Shown here: one piece after another, positions 56,482-64,000 of the stretch | Layout: each line of letters opens with the position of its first letter | Position numbering within the stretch: the first letter of the stretch is position 1 | NCBI RefSeq assembly: GCF_050563535.1 | Contig: NZ_JBNXUO010000014.1 | Location: 56,831 to 120,830, forward strand | Direction of reading: 5' to 3' | DNA: 64,000 nt | Source: Falsiroseomonas sp050563535 | GTDB lineage: Bacteria; Pseudomonadota; Alphaproteobacteria; Acetobacterales; Acetobacteraceae | Notes under the pieces: generated by a model | Database searches by the model: none | Seen by the model: the letters and a program-made list of their open reading frames with translations, nothing else | What the model was told of the DNA's origin: nothing | Translations under genes and position numbers: made by a program

Positions 56482-57909
56482 TCACCACGCGCGTCCCGCG
56501 GCATCGGCGAAGGCGTCCTTCGCGAAGCTGCCGGCCGCGCGCAGCGCGTCGCGCAGCGCGGCGCGGTCCGGCGCGGGCAGGGCGGCGGTGTCCACCAGGC
56601 TGCCGGGCTGGCGGCCCGCGGCATGGTCGGCCAGCTGCTGGCGCAGCACCGCATCCAGCAGCAGCGCCAGCGCGTGGTGCAGCCGCTCCGCCGACGCGGC
56701 GCCGAGGGTCCCGCGCGCGGCAAGGCCCGAGATGCGCCCCGCGGTCGAGGTCTCCGCGATGCCCGCCCGCAGCGCCGCCAGCCGCGCCGCCGCCGCCAGC
56801 GGCATCAGCCCGTGCAGCTTGAGGTCGGTGCGCGTGCCGGGCCCCGGCTCGTCATCGGCGAAGCGGCCCCAGAAGGTCAGCCCGACGCCCAGCCGCGCAT
56901 CCTGCGCCGCGAGCGCGGCGAGCAGGGCGGGCTGCGCCTCCAGCAGCCGCAGCGTCTCGGCGCGCAGCGCCGCGGCCGGCGCAGGGTCGCCCCAGCCCGC
57001 GCGGAAATCCAGGAAGATGTCGGCGAAGAGCAGCGCCGCGCCCGACCGGCGCCGCGCCCAGATCGCGACCTGGTCGCGCCATTGCGTGCGGGTCTTCCGC
57101 CACAGCGGGTTCATCGCCATGACGCCGCCCCGGCAGAGCGGGAATCCCGCCTCGTCCAGCGCGGTGCACCAGGCGGTGGCGACGCGACGGAACCAGGCAT
57201 CGACCTCCCCGTGGCGGACGTCGGGGTGGTCGTCGAGGATGAAGCCGTTGTCCTGGTCCGGCCGCAGCAGGGATTCGCCGCGGCCGAGGCTGCCCATCAG
57301 CAGCATGGTGAAGGGGACCGGCGGAGGCTCCGGCGCGGCCGCGACGGCGCGTTCCAGCAGGCGGCGGTGCAGTTCGGCGTTGATGCCGTTGACCAGGGCG
57401 ACGACCTCCCCCGCGGGCAGGCCCTCGGCCAGCAGCGCGGCCGCGACGCCGGCCTGCGCCTGCTTCACCGCGGCATCCCCGCCCGCGAGCGCATCGAGAT
57501 GCGCGAGCAGCCGGCCCGAGGCCGCGGACAGCGCCTCGGCCCGGTGCAGCATCCCGATGCAGCGCCCCGCGGTATCCAGCACGGGCAGGTGGCGCAGGCC
57601 CTTCGCGCGCAGCAGGGCGATGGCGCGCCACAGCCCGTCCCCGGCAGTGCAGGCGACGACCGGCGCCGTCATAGCGGCGGCGAGGGGCGCTTCGGGCGGC
57701 ATGCGGAAGGCGACGCGGCGGGCGATGTCCTGTTCGGTCAGGATGCCCAGCACCCGCCCTTCCGCATCCGTCGCCAGCACGCAGGACGACCGCGCACCCG
57801 CCATGGCGGCCAGCGCCTCCGCCAACGGCGTCCAGGGCGGAAGGGCGGGCGGCGGCGGTGCCATGGCGACCGCGGCAGGCCGCGCGAGGGCGGCGGCGGG
57901 GGAATGCAT
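56482..57909 (-). CDS. DUF294 nucleotidyltransferase-like protein with CBS domains
   Basis: The 475-residue product has a CBS pair at about 20-130 (ATDAEGRVLGILTEQDIARRV; VLDTAGRCIGMLHRAEAL). A DUF294 nucleotidyltransferase-like core follows (MGSLGRGESLLRPDQDNGFIL near 201-221, the GSxxR/D-x-D pattern), then a DUF294 C-terminal helical domain. CBS pairs usually bind adenine nucleotides. Such genes are recurrent neighbours of acetate permease and DnaQ-like exonuclease, as here; a regulatory role is assumed but not shown. Confidence 0.92.
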   Translation of the reverse strand: MHSPAAALARPAAVAMAPPPPALPPWTPLAEALAAMAGARSSCVLATDAEGRVLGILTEQDIARRVAFRMPPEAPLAAAMTAPVVACTAGDGLWRAIALLRAKGLRHLPVLDTAGRCIGMLHRAEALSAASGRLLAHLDALAGGDAAVKQAQAGVAAALLAEGLPAGEVVALVNGINAELHRRLLERAVAAAPEPPPVPFTMLLMGSLGRGESLLRPDQDNGFILDDHPDVRHGEVDAWFRRVATAWCTALDEAGFPLCRGGVMAMNPLWRKTRTQWRDQVAIWARRRSGAALLFADIFLDFRAGWGDPAPAAALRAETLRLLEAQPALLAALAAQDARLGVGLTFWGRFADDEPGPGTRTDLKLHGLMPLAAAARLAALRAGIAETSTAGRISGLAARGTLGAASAERLHHALALLLDAVLRQQLADHAAGRQPGSLVDTAALPAPDRAALRDALRAAGSFAKDAFADAAGRAW

Positions 57910-58007
57910 GTGCCGAGGCTAGCGCCTGGTCTGCGAAGGCGGAATCGCCGAGACGGGGGATCGCTCGGGGCGGCCCTGCCGGCGACCCGGCGGCGGCCGG
58001 GCGGGCA

Positions 58008-58039
58008 TGAAGAAAGGCGCCGGGGTTGCCCCCGGCGCC
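58008..58039 (-). terminator. Intrinsic terminator of the MHS-type transporter gene
   Basis: Minus-strand GGCGCCGGGG-GCAA-CCCCGGCGCC followed by TTTCTT. A perfect 10-bp stem, 31 bases after the transporter stop. Confidence 0.85.
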
Positions 58040-58070
58040 TTCCCGCATCCCTGGGCCGTCTGGCCCCGGC

Positions 58071-59786
58071 TCAGGCCTGGGCGCGGCGGGCGGCCGCGGC
58101 GGCCCTGTCGGCGCGGGCGTTGTCCTCGGCCGCGAAGATGTCGCGGTCCTTGGTCTCCGGCACCATGAAGATGCCGATCACCACCGTCGCGAGCGCGATG
58201 ATCACGGGGTACCAGAGGCCGGCATAGACGTCGCCGGTCTGGGCGATGATCGCGAAGGACGTCGCCGGCAGCAGGCCGCCGAACCAGCCATTGCCGATGT
58301 GGTAGGGCAGCGACATGGAAGTGTAGCGGATCCGCGTCGGGAACAGCTCCACCAGGGCGGCGGCGATCGGGCCGTAGACCATGGTCACGTAGATGACGAG
58401 GAGCGTCAGGACCAGGATCAGCACGGCGGGCTGTTCACGGAAGATGTCGAAAGGGCCCGACATCCGCACGACCGTCGGGTTGGACGCCGCCGGATAGCCC
58501 GCGGTGGTGACCGCGGTGCCGAGCGCGGCCGCGAAGTTGGGCTGCGCGGTGGACACCGTCTGGTTGCCGACGCGCACCACCGCGTCGCGCTGGCCGGGCT
58601 TGTCCTCGACCGAGTAGTTGACCGAGAGCGCGGCGAGGCGGGCCTTGGCGATGTCGCAGGGCTGGGTGAAGCGCGCCGTGCCGGTCGGGTTGAACTGGAA
58701 GGAGCAGGTGGAGCGGTCCACCTCGACCACCGTCGTGATCTCGTTGTGGGCGCGCGTCAGGGCCGGGTTCGCTTCCGCGCTGAGCAGGTGGAACAGCGGG
58801 AAGTAGGTGAGCGCCGCGATCAGGCAGCCACCGAGGATGATCGGCTTGCGGCCGATCTTGTCCGACAGCCAGCCGAACAGGACGAAGCCGCCCGAGCCCA
58901 GCAGCAGCGACCAGGCGATCAGCATGTTGGTGGTGAAGCCGTCCACCTTCAGCACGGAGCCGAGGAAGAACAGCGCGTAGAACTGGCCGGTGTACCAGAC
59001 CACCGCCTGGCCCATCACCAGGCCGAGCAGGGCGAAGAGCGCGATCTTGGCGTTCTTCCACTGGCCGAAGGCTTCCGAGATCGGCGCCTTCGAGCCCGTG
59101 CCTTCTTCCTTCATCTTCCGGAAAGCCGGGCTTTCCTGCATCTGCATGCGGATCCAGACCGAGATCCCGAGCAGGACGATGGAGACGAGGAAGGGGATGC
59201 GCCAGCCCCAGTCGGCGAAGGCGGCCTCGCCCAGGATGGAACGGGTGCCGAGGATGACGATCAGCGACAGGAACAGGCCGGCCGTCGCGGTGATCTGGAT
59301 GAAGCTGGTGTAGAAGCCGCGCCGGCCGTTCGGCGCGTGCTCCGCCACGTAGGTCGCCGCCCCGCCGTATTCGCCGCCGAGCGCGAGGCCCTGCAGCATG
59401 CGCAGGATGATCAGGATGATGGGCGCGAGGATGCCGATGCTGTCCGAGGTCGGCAGGATGCCGACGATGAAGGTGGACGCGCCCATGATGAGGATGGTGA
59501 CGAGGAAGGTGTATTTCCGGCCCACCAGGTCACCCAGGCGGCCGAAGACCAGCGCGCCGAAGGGGCGCACCAGGAAGCCGGCGGCGAAGGCGAGAAGCGC
59601 GAAGATGTTGCGCGTCGTCTCGTCGTACATGCCGAAGAACTTCGCGCCGATGACCGCGGCGAGCGAACCGTAGAGGTAGAAGTCGTACCACTCGAACACC
59701 GTGCCGAGCGAGGAGGCCAGGATGACCTTCCGCTCCTCGGCCGACATGGGCCGATCCGATCTTGCTGCACCCGCCGCTGCTGCCAT
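58071..59786 (-). CDS. MHS-family MFS transporter with large extra loop
   Basis: This 571-residue proton symporter is of the metabolite:H+ class (ProP/KgtP/ShiA-like). ASSLGTVFEWYDFYLYGSLAAV and RPFGALVFGRLGDLVGRKYTFL are typical, with about 12 helices. About 110 residues (from ALTRAHNEITTVVEVDR to RMSGPFDIFREQP) are inserted between two late helices; this loop contains two Cys (STCSFQF, QPCDIAK). ATG 59786 is chosen because AAGGGG stands 9 bases before it; ATGs at 59795 and 59792 lie inside that site. Substrate is unknown; a carboxylate is likely from context. Confidence 0.92.
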   Translation of the reverse strand: MAAAAGAARSDRPMSAEERKVILASSLGTVFEWYDFYLYGSLAAVIGAKFFGMYDETTRNIFALLAFAAGFLVRPFGALVFGRLGDLVGRKYTFLVTILIMGASTFIVGILPTSDSIGILAPIILIILRMLQGLALGGEYGGAATYVAEHAPNGRRGFYTSFIQITATAGLFLSLIVILGTRSILGEAAFADWGWRIPFLVSIVLLGISVWIRMQMQESPAFRKMKEEGTGSKAPISEAFGQWKNAKIALFALLGLVMGQAVVWYTGQFYALFFLGSVLKVDGFTTNMLIAWSLLLGSGGFVLFGWLSDKIGRKPIILGGCLIAALTYFPLFHLLSAEANPALTRAHNEITTVVEVDRSTCSFQFNPTGTARFTQPCDIAKARLAALSVNYSVEDKPGQRDAVVRVGNQTVSTAQPNFAAALGTAVTTAGYPAASNPTVVRMSGPFDIFREQPAVLILVLTLLVIYVTMVYGPIAAALVELFPTRIRYTSMSLPYHIGNGWFGGLLPATSFAIIAQTGDVYAGLWYPVIIALATVVIGIFMVPETKDRDIFAAEDNARADRAAAAARRAQA

Positions 59787-60027
59787 CCCCATCATCCCCT
59801 TCTTGTCCGGCGTTGAGGCCCCGCGCATGGCGCGGGGAGCGCGGCACGTCGCCGCGCCCCGCGATGCGGAGCCTCCATGGTTCGGCCATGGCGGATCAAC
59901 GAGGCAAGGGGTTAATTCGTGTCCAGAACCGGCCGGTAGCTCATTTCGTTGTAACACATTGCCGGACGGTCAGATGTTGCGTGCCCGTGTTGCCGTCCAT
60001 GTGCCGCGCGCTATGTTCGCCATCCGA

Positions 60028-60642
60028 TCATGTGCCGCCCAGCAGGCGCGCCGCCAGTGCCCCGGGGTCGAAGCCGCGCTCCATCTCCTGCTGGGAGGAG
60101 ACGAGATGGAAGCGCAGCGCCCCGCGGATGGCCGGCGTCTCCCCCCGGCGCTGGTCGGGATGGATGGGCAGCGTGGCCAGCAGCGGCGCCTCGGCCAGCA
60201 GGGGCAGGCGGTCCGCCGGCACGGGCGGGGCGTCCTGCAGCAATGCCAGGTGGCGGGGCAGCGCATCCCTGGCGGCGTCGAGGCTGGGGCGTTCCTCGGC
60301 CGGCACCTCCTCCGCCCCATCCAGGATGGCGGCGCCCATCCGCGCCAGTGCCGCGGCGAGCGCGGCTTCCCGGCCCCGCGCATGGGGGCGCAGCCAGGAT
60401 TCGGCCATGGCGATGACGTCCTGCGCCGCCCCCGCGAAGGTCTGCCAGCGGCAATGTGACAGGGCCGCGCGGAAATCGGGGTCGGCCAGCATCTCGCGCT
60501 CCCTCCGGCCGGCCTTCACGCGGCAGTAGTCCAGCACGGTCTTCTGCGTCACGAAGGCCGTCTGCCGCGAAAGAAACGTTCCGAAGGCTGCCGGGTCGGT
60601 GCTGGGGCGCCGCCCGAGGAGGCTAGCCAGGATGGTGGACAT
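60028..60642 (-). CDS. Hypothetical protein, predicted cytoplasmic
   Basis: This 204-residue alpha-helical, soluble protein has no signal peptide. Segments FLSRQTAFVTQKTVLDYCRVKAGRREREML and RWQTFAGAAQDVIAMAESWLRP look conserved in style, and the C-terminal half carries LPLLAEAPLLATLPIHPDQRRGETPAIRGALRFHLVSS. I do not recognise a domain. It is divergent from the DUF4212/symporter genes across a 148-base, relatively AT-rich gap, so it may be co-regulated with them. Confidence 0.75.
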   Translation of the reverse strand: MSTILASLLGRRPSTDPAAFGTFLSRQTAFVTQKTVLDYCRVKAGRREREMLADPDFRAALSHCRWQTFAGAAQDVIAMAESWLRPHARGREAALAAALARMGAAILDGAEEVPAEERPSLDAARDALPRHLALLQDAPPVPADRLPLLAEAPLLATLPIHPDQRRGETPAIRGALRFHLVSSQQEMERGFDPGALAARLLGGT

Positions 60643-60790
60643 TTGTTAATTGCCTTGGAATGTGCAGCTATGTTGCGTGAAGCTTTGGACATATGATAGC
60701 GGCGCAGCTTAAGAAAAATTCACCGCTGCGACGTGCGTCGGGGAATGGGAGCACCGGGGAAGCCGGGCTCGCAACTGGGGAGAGACAGGG

Positions 60791-61096
60791 ATGCCGCTGG
60801 TCGAGGATACGGATGCCCCGCGGAGCGCGACAAGCGCCGCGGTGGACCGGGCGACGGGGGAGGCCTACTGGAAGAAGACCTCCGCCCTGATGTGGACGGT
60901 GCTGGCCATCTGGGCCTTCGCGGGATTCGGCATCCACTTCTTCGCCTCCGCGCTGAACCCCATCCACATCCTGGGCTTCCCGCTGGGCTTCTACATGGCC
61001 GCGCAGGGCAGCCTCATCGTTTTCGTCGTCGGTCTTTTCTGGTTCGGCAAGCGCCAGAACGAGATCGACGAGGAATTCGGCGTGCAGGAGGACTGA
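60791..61096 (+). CDS. DUF4212 small subunit of a sodium:solute symporter
   Basis: This 101-residue protein has two membrane helices (LMWTVLAIWAFAGFGIHFFA; GFYMAAQGSLIVFVVGLFWFG) and an acidic C terminus. Proteins of this type are encoded just before, and work with, the VC_2705-type symporter, as here (4 bases between the genes). The upstream gap (60643-60790) is less GC-rich than average and should hold divergent promoters; no operator is obvious. Confidence 0.93.
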   Translation: MPLVEDTDAPRSATSAAVDRATGEAYWKKTSALMWTVLAIWAFAGFGIHFFASALNPIHILGFPLGFYMAAQGSLIVFVVGLFWFGKRQNEIDEEFGVQED

Positions 61097-61100
61097 GGCG

Positions 61101-63143
61101 ATGTCCACCTCCACCGGGGGCAAGGACCCCTTCATCGCCTCGCTCGGCAAGATCTACGCCGGCTACACGGGCGGCTTCGCGGCCTTCGTCGTGCTGCTCG
61201 CCATCCTCGAGCAGATGGGCGTGCCGGACCGCATCATCGGCTACCTGTTCGTCTTCCTGACCATCGGCGTCTACGCCTATATCGGCATCATCAGCCGCAC
61301 CGCGGTGGTGTCCGAATACTACGTCGCCGGCCGGCGCGTGCCCGCGCTCTACAACGGCATGGCGACGGGGTCCGACTGGATGTCGGCGGCCAGCTTCATC
61401 GGCATGGCGGGCAGCCTCTACGCGCTCGGCTATGGCGGGCTCGCCTTCATCCTGGGCTGGACCGGCGGCTACATGCTGGTGGCCATCCTGCTCGCGCCCT
61501 ACCTGCGCAAGTTCGGCCAGTACACCGTGCCGGACTTCCTCGGCGCCCGCTTCGGCGGCAACGTCGCGCGGTCGATCGGCGTGATCGTGCTGCTGACGGC
61601 GTCCTTCGTCTATGTCGTGGCGCAGATCGTGGGCGTCGGCATCATCACGCAGCGCTTCCTCGACGTGTCCTTCACGGTGGCCGTGTTCCTCGGCCTCGCC
61701 GGCATCCTCGTCTGCTCGATGCTGGGCGGCATGCGGGCGGTCACCTGGACGCAGGTGGCGCAGTACATCATCCTCATCATCGCCTACCTCATCCCCGCCA
61801 TCCTGATGTCGGTGAAGGTCACCGGCGTGCCCCTGCCGCAGCTGATGTACGGCCTGGCGCTGGAGCGGATCGAGGGGCTGGAGCAGGGCTTCCGCGCGGC
61901 CGGCATGACGCCGCCGCCCGGCGTCACGGGCTGGCACACCGCGCCCTTCATCGGGGCGAACGGCGCCTTCTCCTGGTCGGCCGCCTTCAATTTCTTCGCC
62001 CTCGTCTTCTGCCTGATGGTCGGCACCGCGGCGCTGCCGCACATCCTGATGCGCTACTTCACCACGCCGTCGGTGCGGGAAGCGCGGCAGTCCGTCGCGT
62101 GGTCGCTGTTCTTCATCTTCCTGCTGTATTTCACGGCGCCGGCCTACGCCGCCTTCGGCAAGCTCGAGATCTACCAGACCGTCATCGGCCAGCCGATCGC
62201 GGCCCTGCCGGAGTGGATCAAGAACTGGCAGATCGTCTCGCCCTACGGGGTCCCCTGGATCAACATCGTCGACGTCAACCGCGACGGCATCGTCCAGTGG
62301 GGCGACTTCCGCATCCACCCCGACGTGGTGGTGCTGGCCACGCCGGAAATCGCGGGCCTGCCCTACGTGATCGCGGGGCTGGTGGCGGCTGGCGGCCTTG
62401 CCGCCGCGCTGTCGACGGCGGACGGGCTGCTGCTGGCGCTGGCCAATGCGCTGTCGCACGACGTCTACTACAAGATGATCGACCGCAACGCGCCGACCAA
62501 GCAGCGGCTCGTCATCTCCCGCGTGCTGCTGGTGATCGTGGCCCTGCTGGCCGCCTGGACGGCGGGCAACATGGGCGCGGACATCCTGTTCCTCGTCGCC
62601 TGGGCCTTCTCCATCGCGGCAGCCGGCCTGTTCGCCGCGCTGGTGATGGGCGTGTGGTACAAGAAGACGACGAATGCGGCGGCCTGCTGGGGCATGGGGA
62701 TCGGCTACGCCTTCACCTTCGGCTACCTGATCTGGACGGAGTTCTACGGCCTGTCCTTCATGGAGCTGTTCGGCACGAAGGAAGCCATCCTCGCCGCCGC
62801 CCGGCAGACCGCGGCGCTGCCCGCAGCCTCGGCGGAGTTGAAGGCCTATGCCCAGGGCCTGGTCGCCAACGCGGCGCAGATCCAGGACGGCGCGATGTCC
62901 TGGTTCGGCCAGCTGATCCTGACGACGGACAGCGTGGTGCTCCGCGGCCGCACCGTCGCGCGGCTGTGGACGCTGAACAACATATCGGGCGGCATCATCG
63001 GCGTGCCGCTGTCCTTCCTGACCATCTGGCTGGTGTCGAAGTTCACCACGGCGCCGAGCCAGGCGATGCAGGACTTCATCGACGACATCCGTATTCCGAG
63101 GGGCGGCGTCCGCCTGGCGGATGCTCGGGAAGCGGTGGAGTAG
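61101..63143 (+). CDS. ActP-like sodium:solute symporter (VC_2705-type)
   Basis: The 680-residue SSS-family symporter has about 13 helices. EYYVAGRRVPALYNGMATGSDWMSAASFIGMAGSL is the sodium-symporter signature; GLAAALSTADGLLLALANALSHDVYY is the late-helix motif. An extra segment (residues 565-620) between late helices is charged. Relatives carry acetate, propionate, pyruvate or similar monocarboxylates. It is paired with DUF4212, and PrpE and acyl-CoA ligase genes are within 10 kb. A strong terminator ends the unit. Confidence 0.93.
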   Translation: MSTSTGGKDPFIASLGKIYAGYTGGFAAFVVLLAILEQMGVPDRIIGYLFVFLTIGVYAYIGIISRTAVVSEYYVAGRRVPALYNGMATGSDWMSAASFIGMAGSLYALGYGGLAFILGWTGGYMLVAILLAPYLRKFGQYTVPDFLGARFGGNVARSIGVIVLLTASFVYVVAQIVGVGIITQRFLDVSFTVAVFLGLAGILVCSMLGGMRAVTWTQVAQYIILIIAYLIPAILMSVKVTGVPLPQLMYGLALERIEGLEQGFRAAGMTPPPGVTGWHTAPFIGANGAFSWSAAFNFFALVFCLMVGTAALPHILMRYFTTPSVREARQSVAWSLFFIFLLYFTAPAYAAFGKLEIYQTVIGQPIAALPEWIKNWQIVSPYGVPWINIVDVNRDGIVQWGDFRIHPDVVVLATPEIAGLPYVIAGLVAAGGLAAALSTADGLLLALANALSHDVYYKMIDRNAPTKQRLVISRVLLVIVALLAAWTAGNMGADILFLVAWAFSIAAAGLFAALVMGVWYKKTTNAAACWGMGIGYAFTFGYLIWTEFYGLSFMELFGTKEAILAAARQTAALPAASAELKAYAQGLVANAAQIQDGAMSWFGQLILTTDSVVLRGRTVARLWTLNNISGGIIGVPLSFLTIWLVSKFTTAPSQAMQDFIDDIRIPRGGVRLADAREAVE

Positions 63144-63169
63144 GGCGACGCCCCATCGCGGGGCCTGGC

Positions 63170-63199
63170 GGGGGCGGCCTTCGGGCCGCCCCCTTTCTT
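63170..63199 (+). terminator. Intrinsic terminator of the symporter operon
   Basis: GGGGGCGGCC-TTCG-GGCCGCCCCC followed by TTTCTTC. A perfect 10-bp stem. Confidence 0.88.
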
Positions 63200-63283
63200 C
63201 GTGGGGCGCCGGGGGACCCCCGCCCCTCCCCGGCCGGCCGGGCAGGGGGTAGGGTGGCGGGGCGGGATGCGCGGCGGGGGCCG

Positions 63284-63604
63284 ATGGGCAACGACTTCAT
63301 CTTCGGGCACCTGCCCTTCTGGATCGTCACCTACCTGCTGGCGCTGACGGCCTGGGCCAGCCTCGGGCGGTTCCTGATGCAGGTCATCGTGCCGCCGGAC
63401 AGCCCGAACTACATCTGGCGCGGCTTCCGGCTGCTGACCGACTGGGCCGTCTGGCTCGCCGCCCGCGCGGTGCCGTCCTATGTCTCGCCGCGCTTCCTGC
63501 CGCTGGTGGCGGCGTGCTGGCTGTTCGGCGCGCGCCTCGTGCTCGGCATCGTCATGATCTCGGCCGGCATGGCGCCGACCGTCGTGCCGCCGGGGGCGGG
63601 CTGA
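63284..63604 (+). CDS. Small integral membrane protein (hypothetical)
   Basis: The 106-residue product has two to three membrane helices (FWIVTYLLALTAWASLGRFLMQVIV; FLPLVAACWLFGARLVLGIVMI) separated by an aromatic loop (DSPNYIWRGFRLLTDWAVWLA) that resembles YggT-like proteins only weakly. No known family is assigned. It overlaps the next gene by one base (TGATG), so the two encode a probable two-subunit membrane complex. Confidence 0.7.
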   Translation: MGNDFIFGHLPFWIVTYLLALTAWASLGRFLMQVIVPPDSPNYIWRGFRLLTDWAVWLAARAVPSYVSPRFLPLVAACWLFGARLVLGIVMISAGMAPTVVPPGAG

Positions 63605-63894
63605 TGACGCCGCAGAACCTGTTCGTCGCCACCGTCGCGCTCTGCCTGGTCAACGGGCTGGTCAGCCCGATGCTGGCGGTGGTGGCGCATCTGCACCCGG
63701 TCTGGATGCCGGAGATGCTGCCCACCAACCCGGAGACGGTGTTCTACGGCGCATCGCTGATGGTCTCCACCGCGACGCTGCTGCTCTCCGCCCTGCCGGC
63801 GGCCATCGCGGAACGCGCGGGCGCGTCGCAGGGGGCGGCGATGTGGACCTGGCTGGCGGGGGCGGGGGCGCTGCTGCTGCTGGGCGTGGGGTAG
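63604..63894 (+). CDS. Small integral membrane protein (hypothetical)
   Basis: The 96-residue product has three hydrophobic segments (LFVATVALCLVNGLVSPMLAVVAHL; FYGASLMVSTATLLLSALPAAIA; WTWLAGAGALLLLGVG). There is no signal-cleavage site and no recognised domain. Translational coupling to the upstream membrane protein is the only clue. The stop lies 17 bases before the poly-G run, so the downstream context is lost. Confidence 0.7.
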   Translation: MTPQNLFVATVALCLVNGLVSPMLAVVAHLHPVWMPEMLPTNPETVFYGASLMVSTATLLLSALPAAIAERAGASQGAAMWTWLAGAGALLLLGVG

Positions 63895-63909
63895 GGTGGG
63901 CGGGGGCTG

Positions 63910-64000
<91 letters not shown>

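Noticed and set aside
60643..60790. Sigma-54 promoter before the DUF4212 gene
   Set aside because: TTGGAATG...GTTGC looks suggestive, but the GG-to-GC spacing is wrong for a -24/-12 promoter.

Overview
The window is about 72% G+C by eye, with dense genes that often overlap by 1-4 bases (ATGA, GTGA or TGATG). Gene content points to an alphaproteobacterium, most likely Acetobacteraceae (Roseomonas-like). The signs are two tripartite-tricarboxylate (Bug/TctC) receptors, a regulatory PTS (hprK-rapZ-EIIA-HPr-EI), hrcA near rph-rdgB, Ca-binding RTX proteins and a tRNA-Ala with encoded CCA. The taxonomy is inferred from gene content only. The last 89 bases are pure G and look like an artefact at a contig end.

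Layout. 0.3-2 kb: TerC-family membrane protein and a cold-shock protein with a structured leader. 2-5.8 kb (minus): Bug receptor, CHAP-domain lipoprotein, HMG-CoA-lyase-like and CaiB-like CoA-transferase genes; a 25-bp tandem array sits at the lipoprotein stop. 5.8-6 kb: a gene-free gap with a plus-strand three-hairpin structure and U-tract, probably a small RNA. 6-8.4 kb: proA and a methyltransferase-like gene. 8.8-12 kb: a 1088-residue RTX protein built from 77-residue modules. 12-15 kb (minus): maeB and DUF488. 15-21 kb: mutS-glnD, a small hydrophilic protein and a VOC protein. 21-26 kb (minus): a secreted protein and an RND efflux pair. 26-30 kb: hrcA, a 38-bp hairpin array, a small membrane protein, a lytic transglycosylase, rph and rdgB. 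30-34 kb (minus): GlsB-like, alanine dehydrogenase, DUF486 and AmpG-like genes.

33.9-36.9 kb: an IclR regulator is divergent from a hydroxyacid dehydrogenase and a second Bug receptor. The shared gap holds two near-identical inverted-repeat sites exactly 100 bp apart, one lying inside a sigma70-like promoter. 37-38.4 kb: a small RTX protein with a double-glycine-type N terminus, a dispersed repeat, an integrase remnant and tRNA-Ala(CGC). 38.5-42.2 kb: YggT, DUF167, folD, EamA, PaiB-like and NUDIX genes. 42.4-43.9 kb (minus): threonine-dehydratase-like and DUF1203 genes. 44-48 kb: five overlapping genes hprK-rapZ-EIIA-HPr-EI, a phosphorelay with no sugar permease, so probably regulatory. 48-51 kb: chemoreceptor, nitroreductase, and a 25-codon gene on the minus strand whose ribosome-binding site matches the 3' end of 16S rRNA over about 17 bases.

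51-63 kb looks like a short-chain carboxylate block: acyl-CoA synthetase, enoyl-CoA hydratase and prpE (minus), a DnaQ-like exonuclease and a DUF294/CBS protein (convergent), an MHS-type MFS transporter, and a DUF4212 plus sodium:solute symporter pair of the ActP type. Two small membrane proteins follow.

Least explained by standard annotation are the dispersed, hairpin-linked element (three copies, near 38.0, 42.3 and 51.0 kb), the putative sRNA at 5.9 kb, the hyper-Shine-Dalgarno mini-gene at 51.1 kb, and the two tandem arrays.
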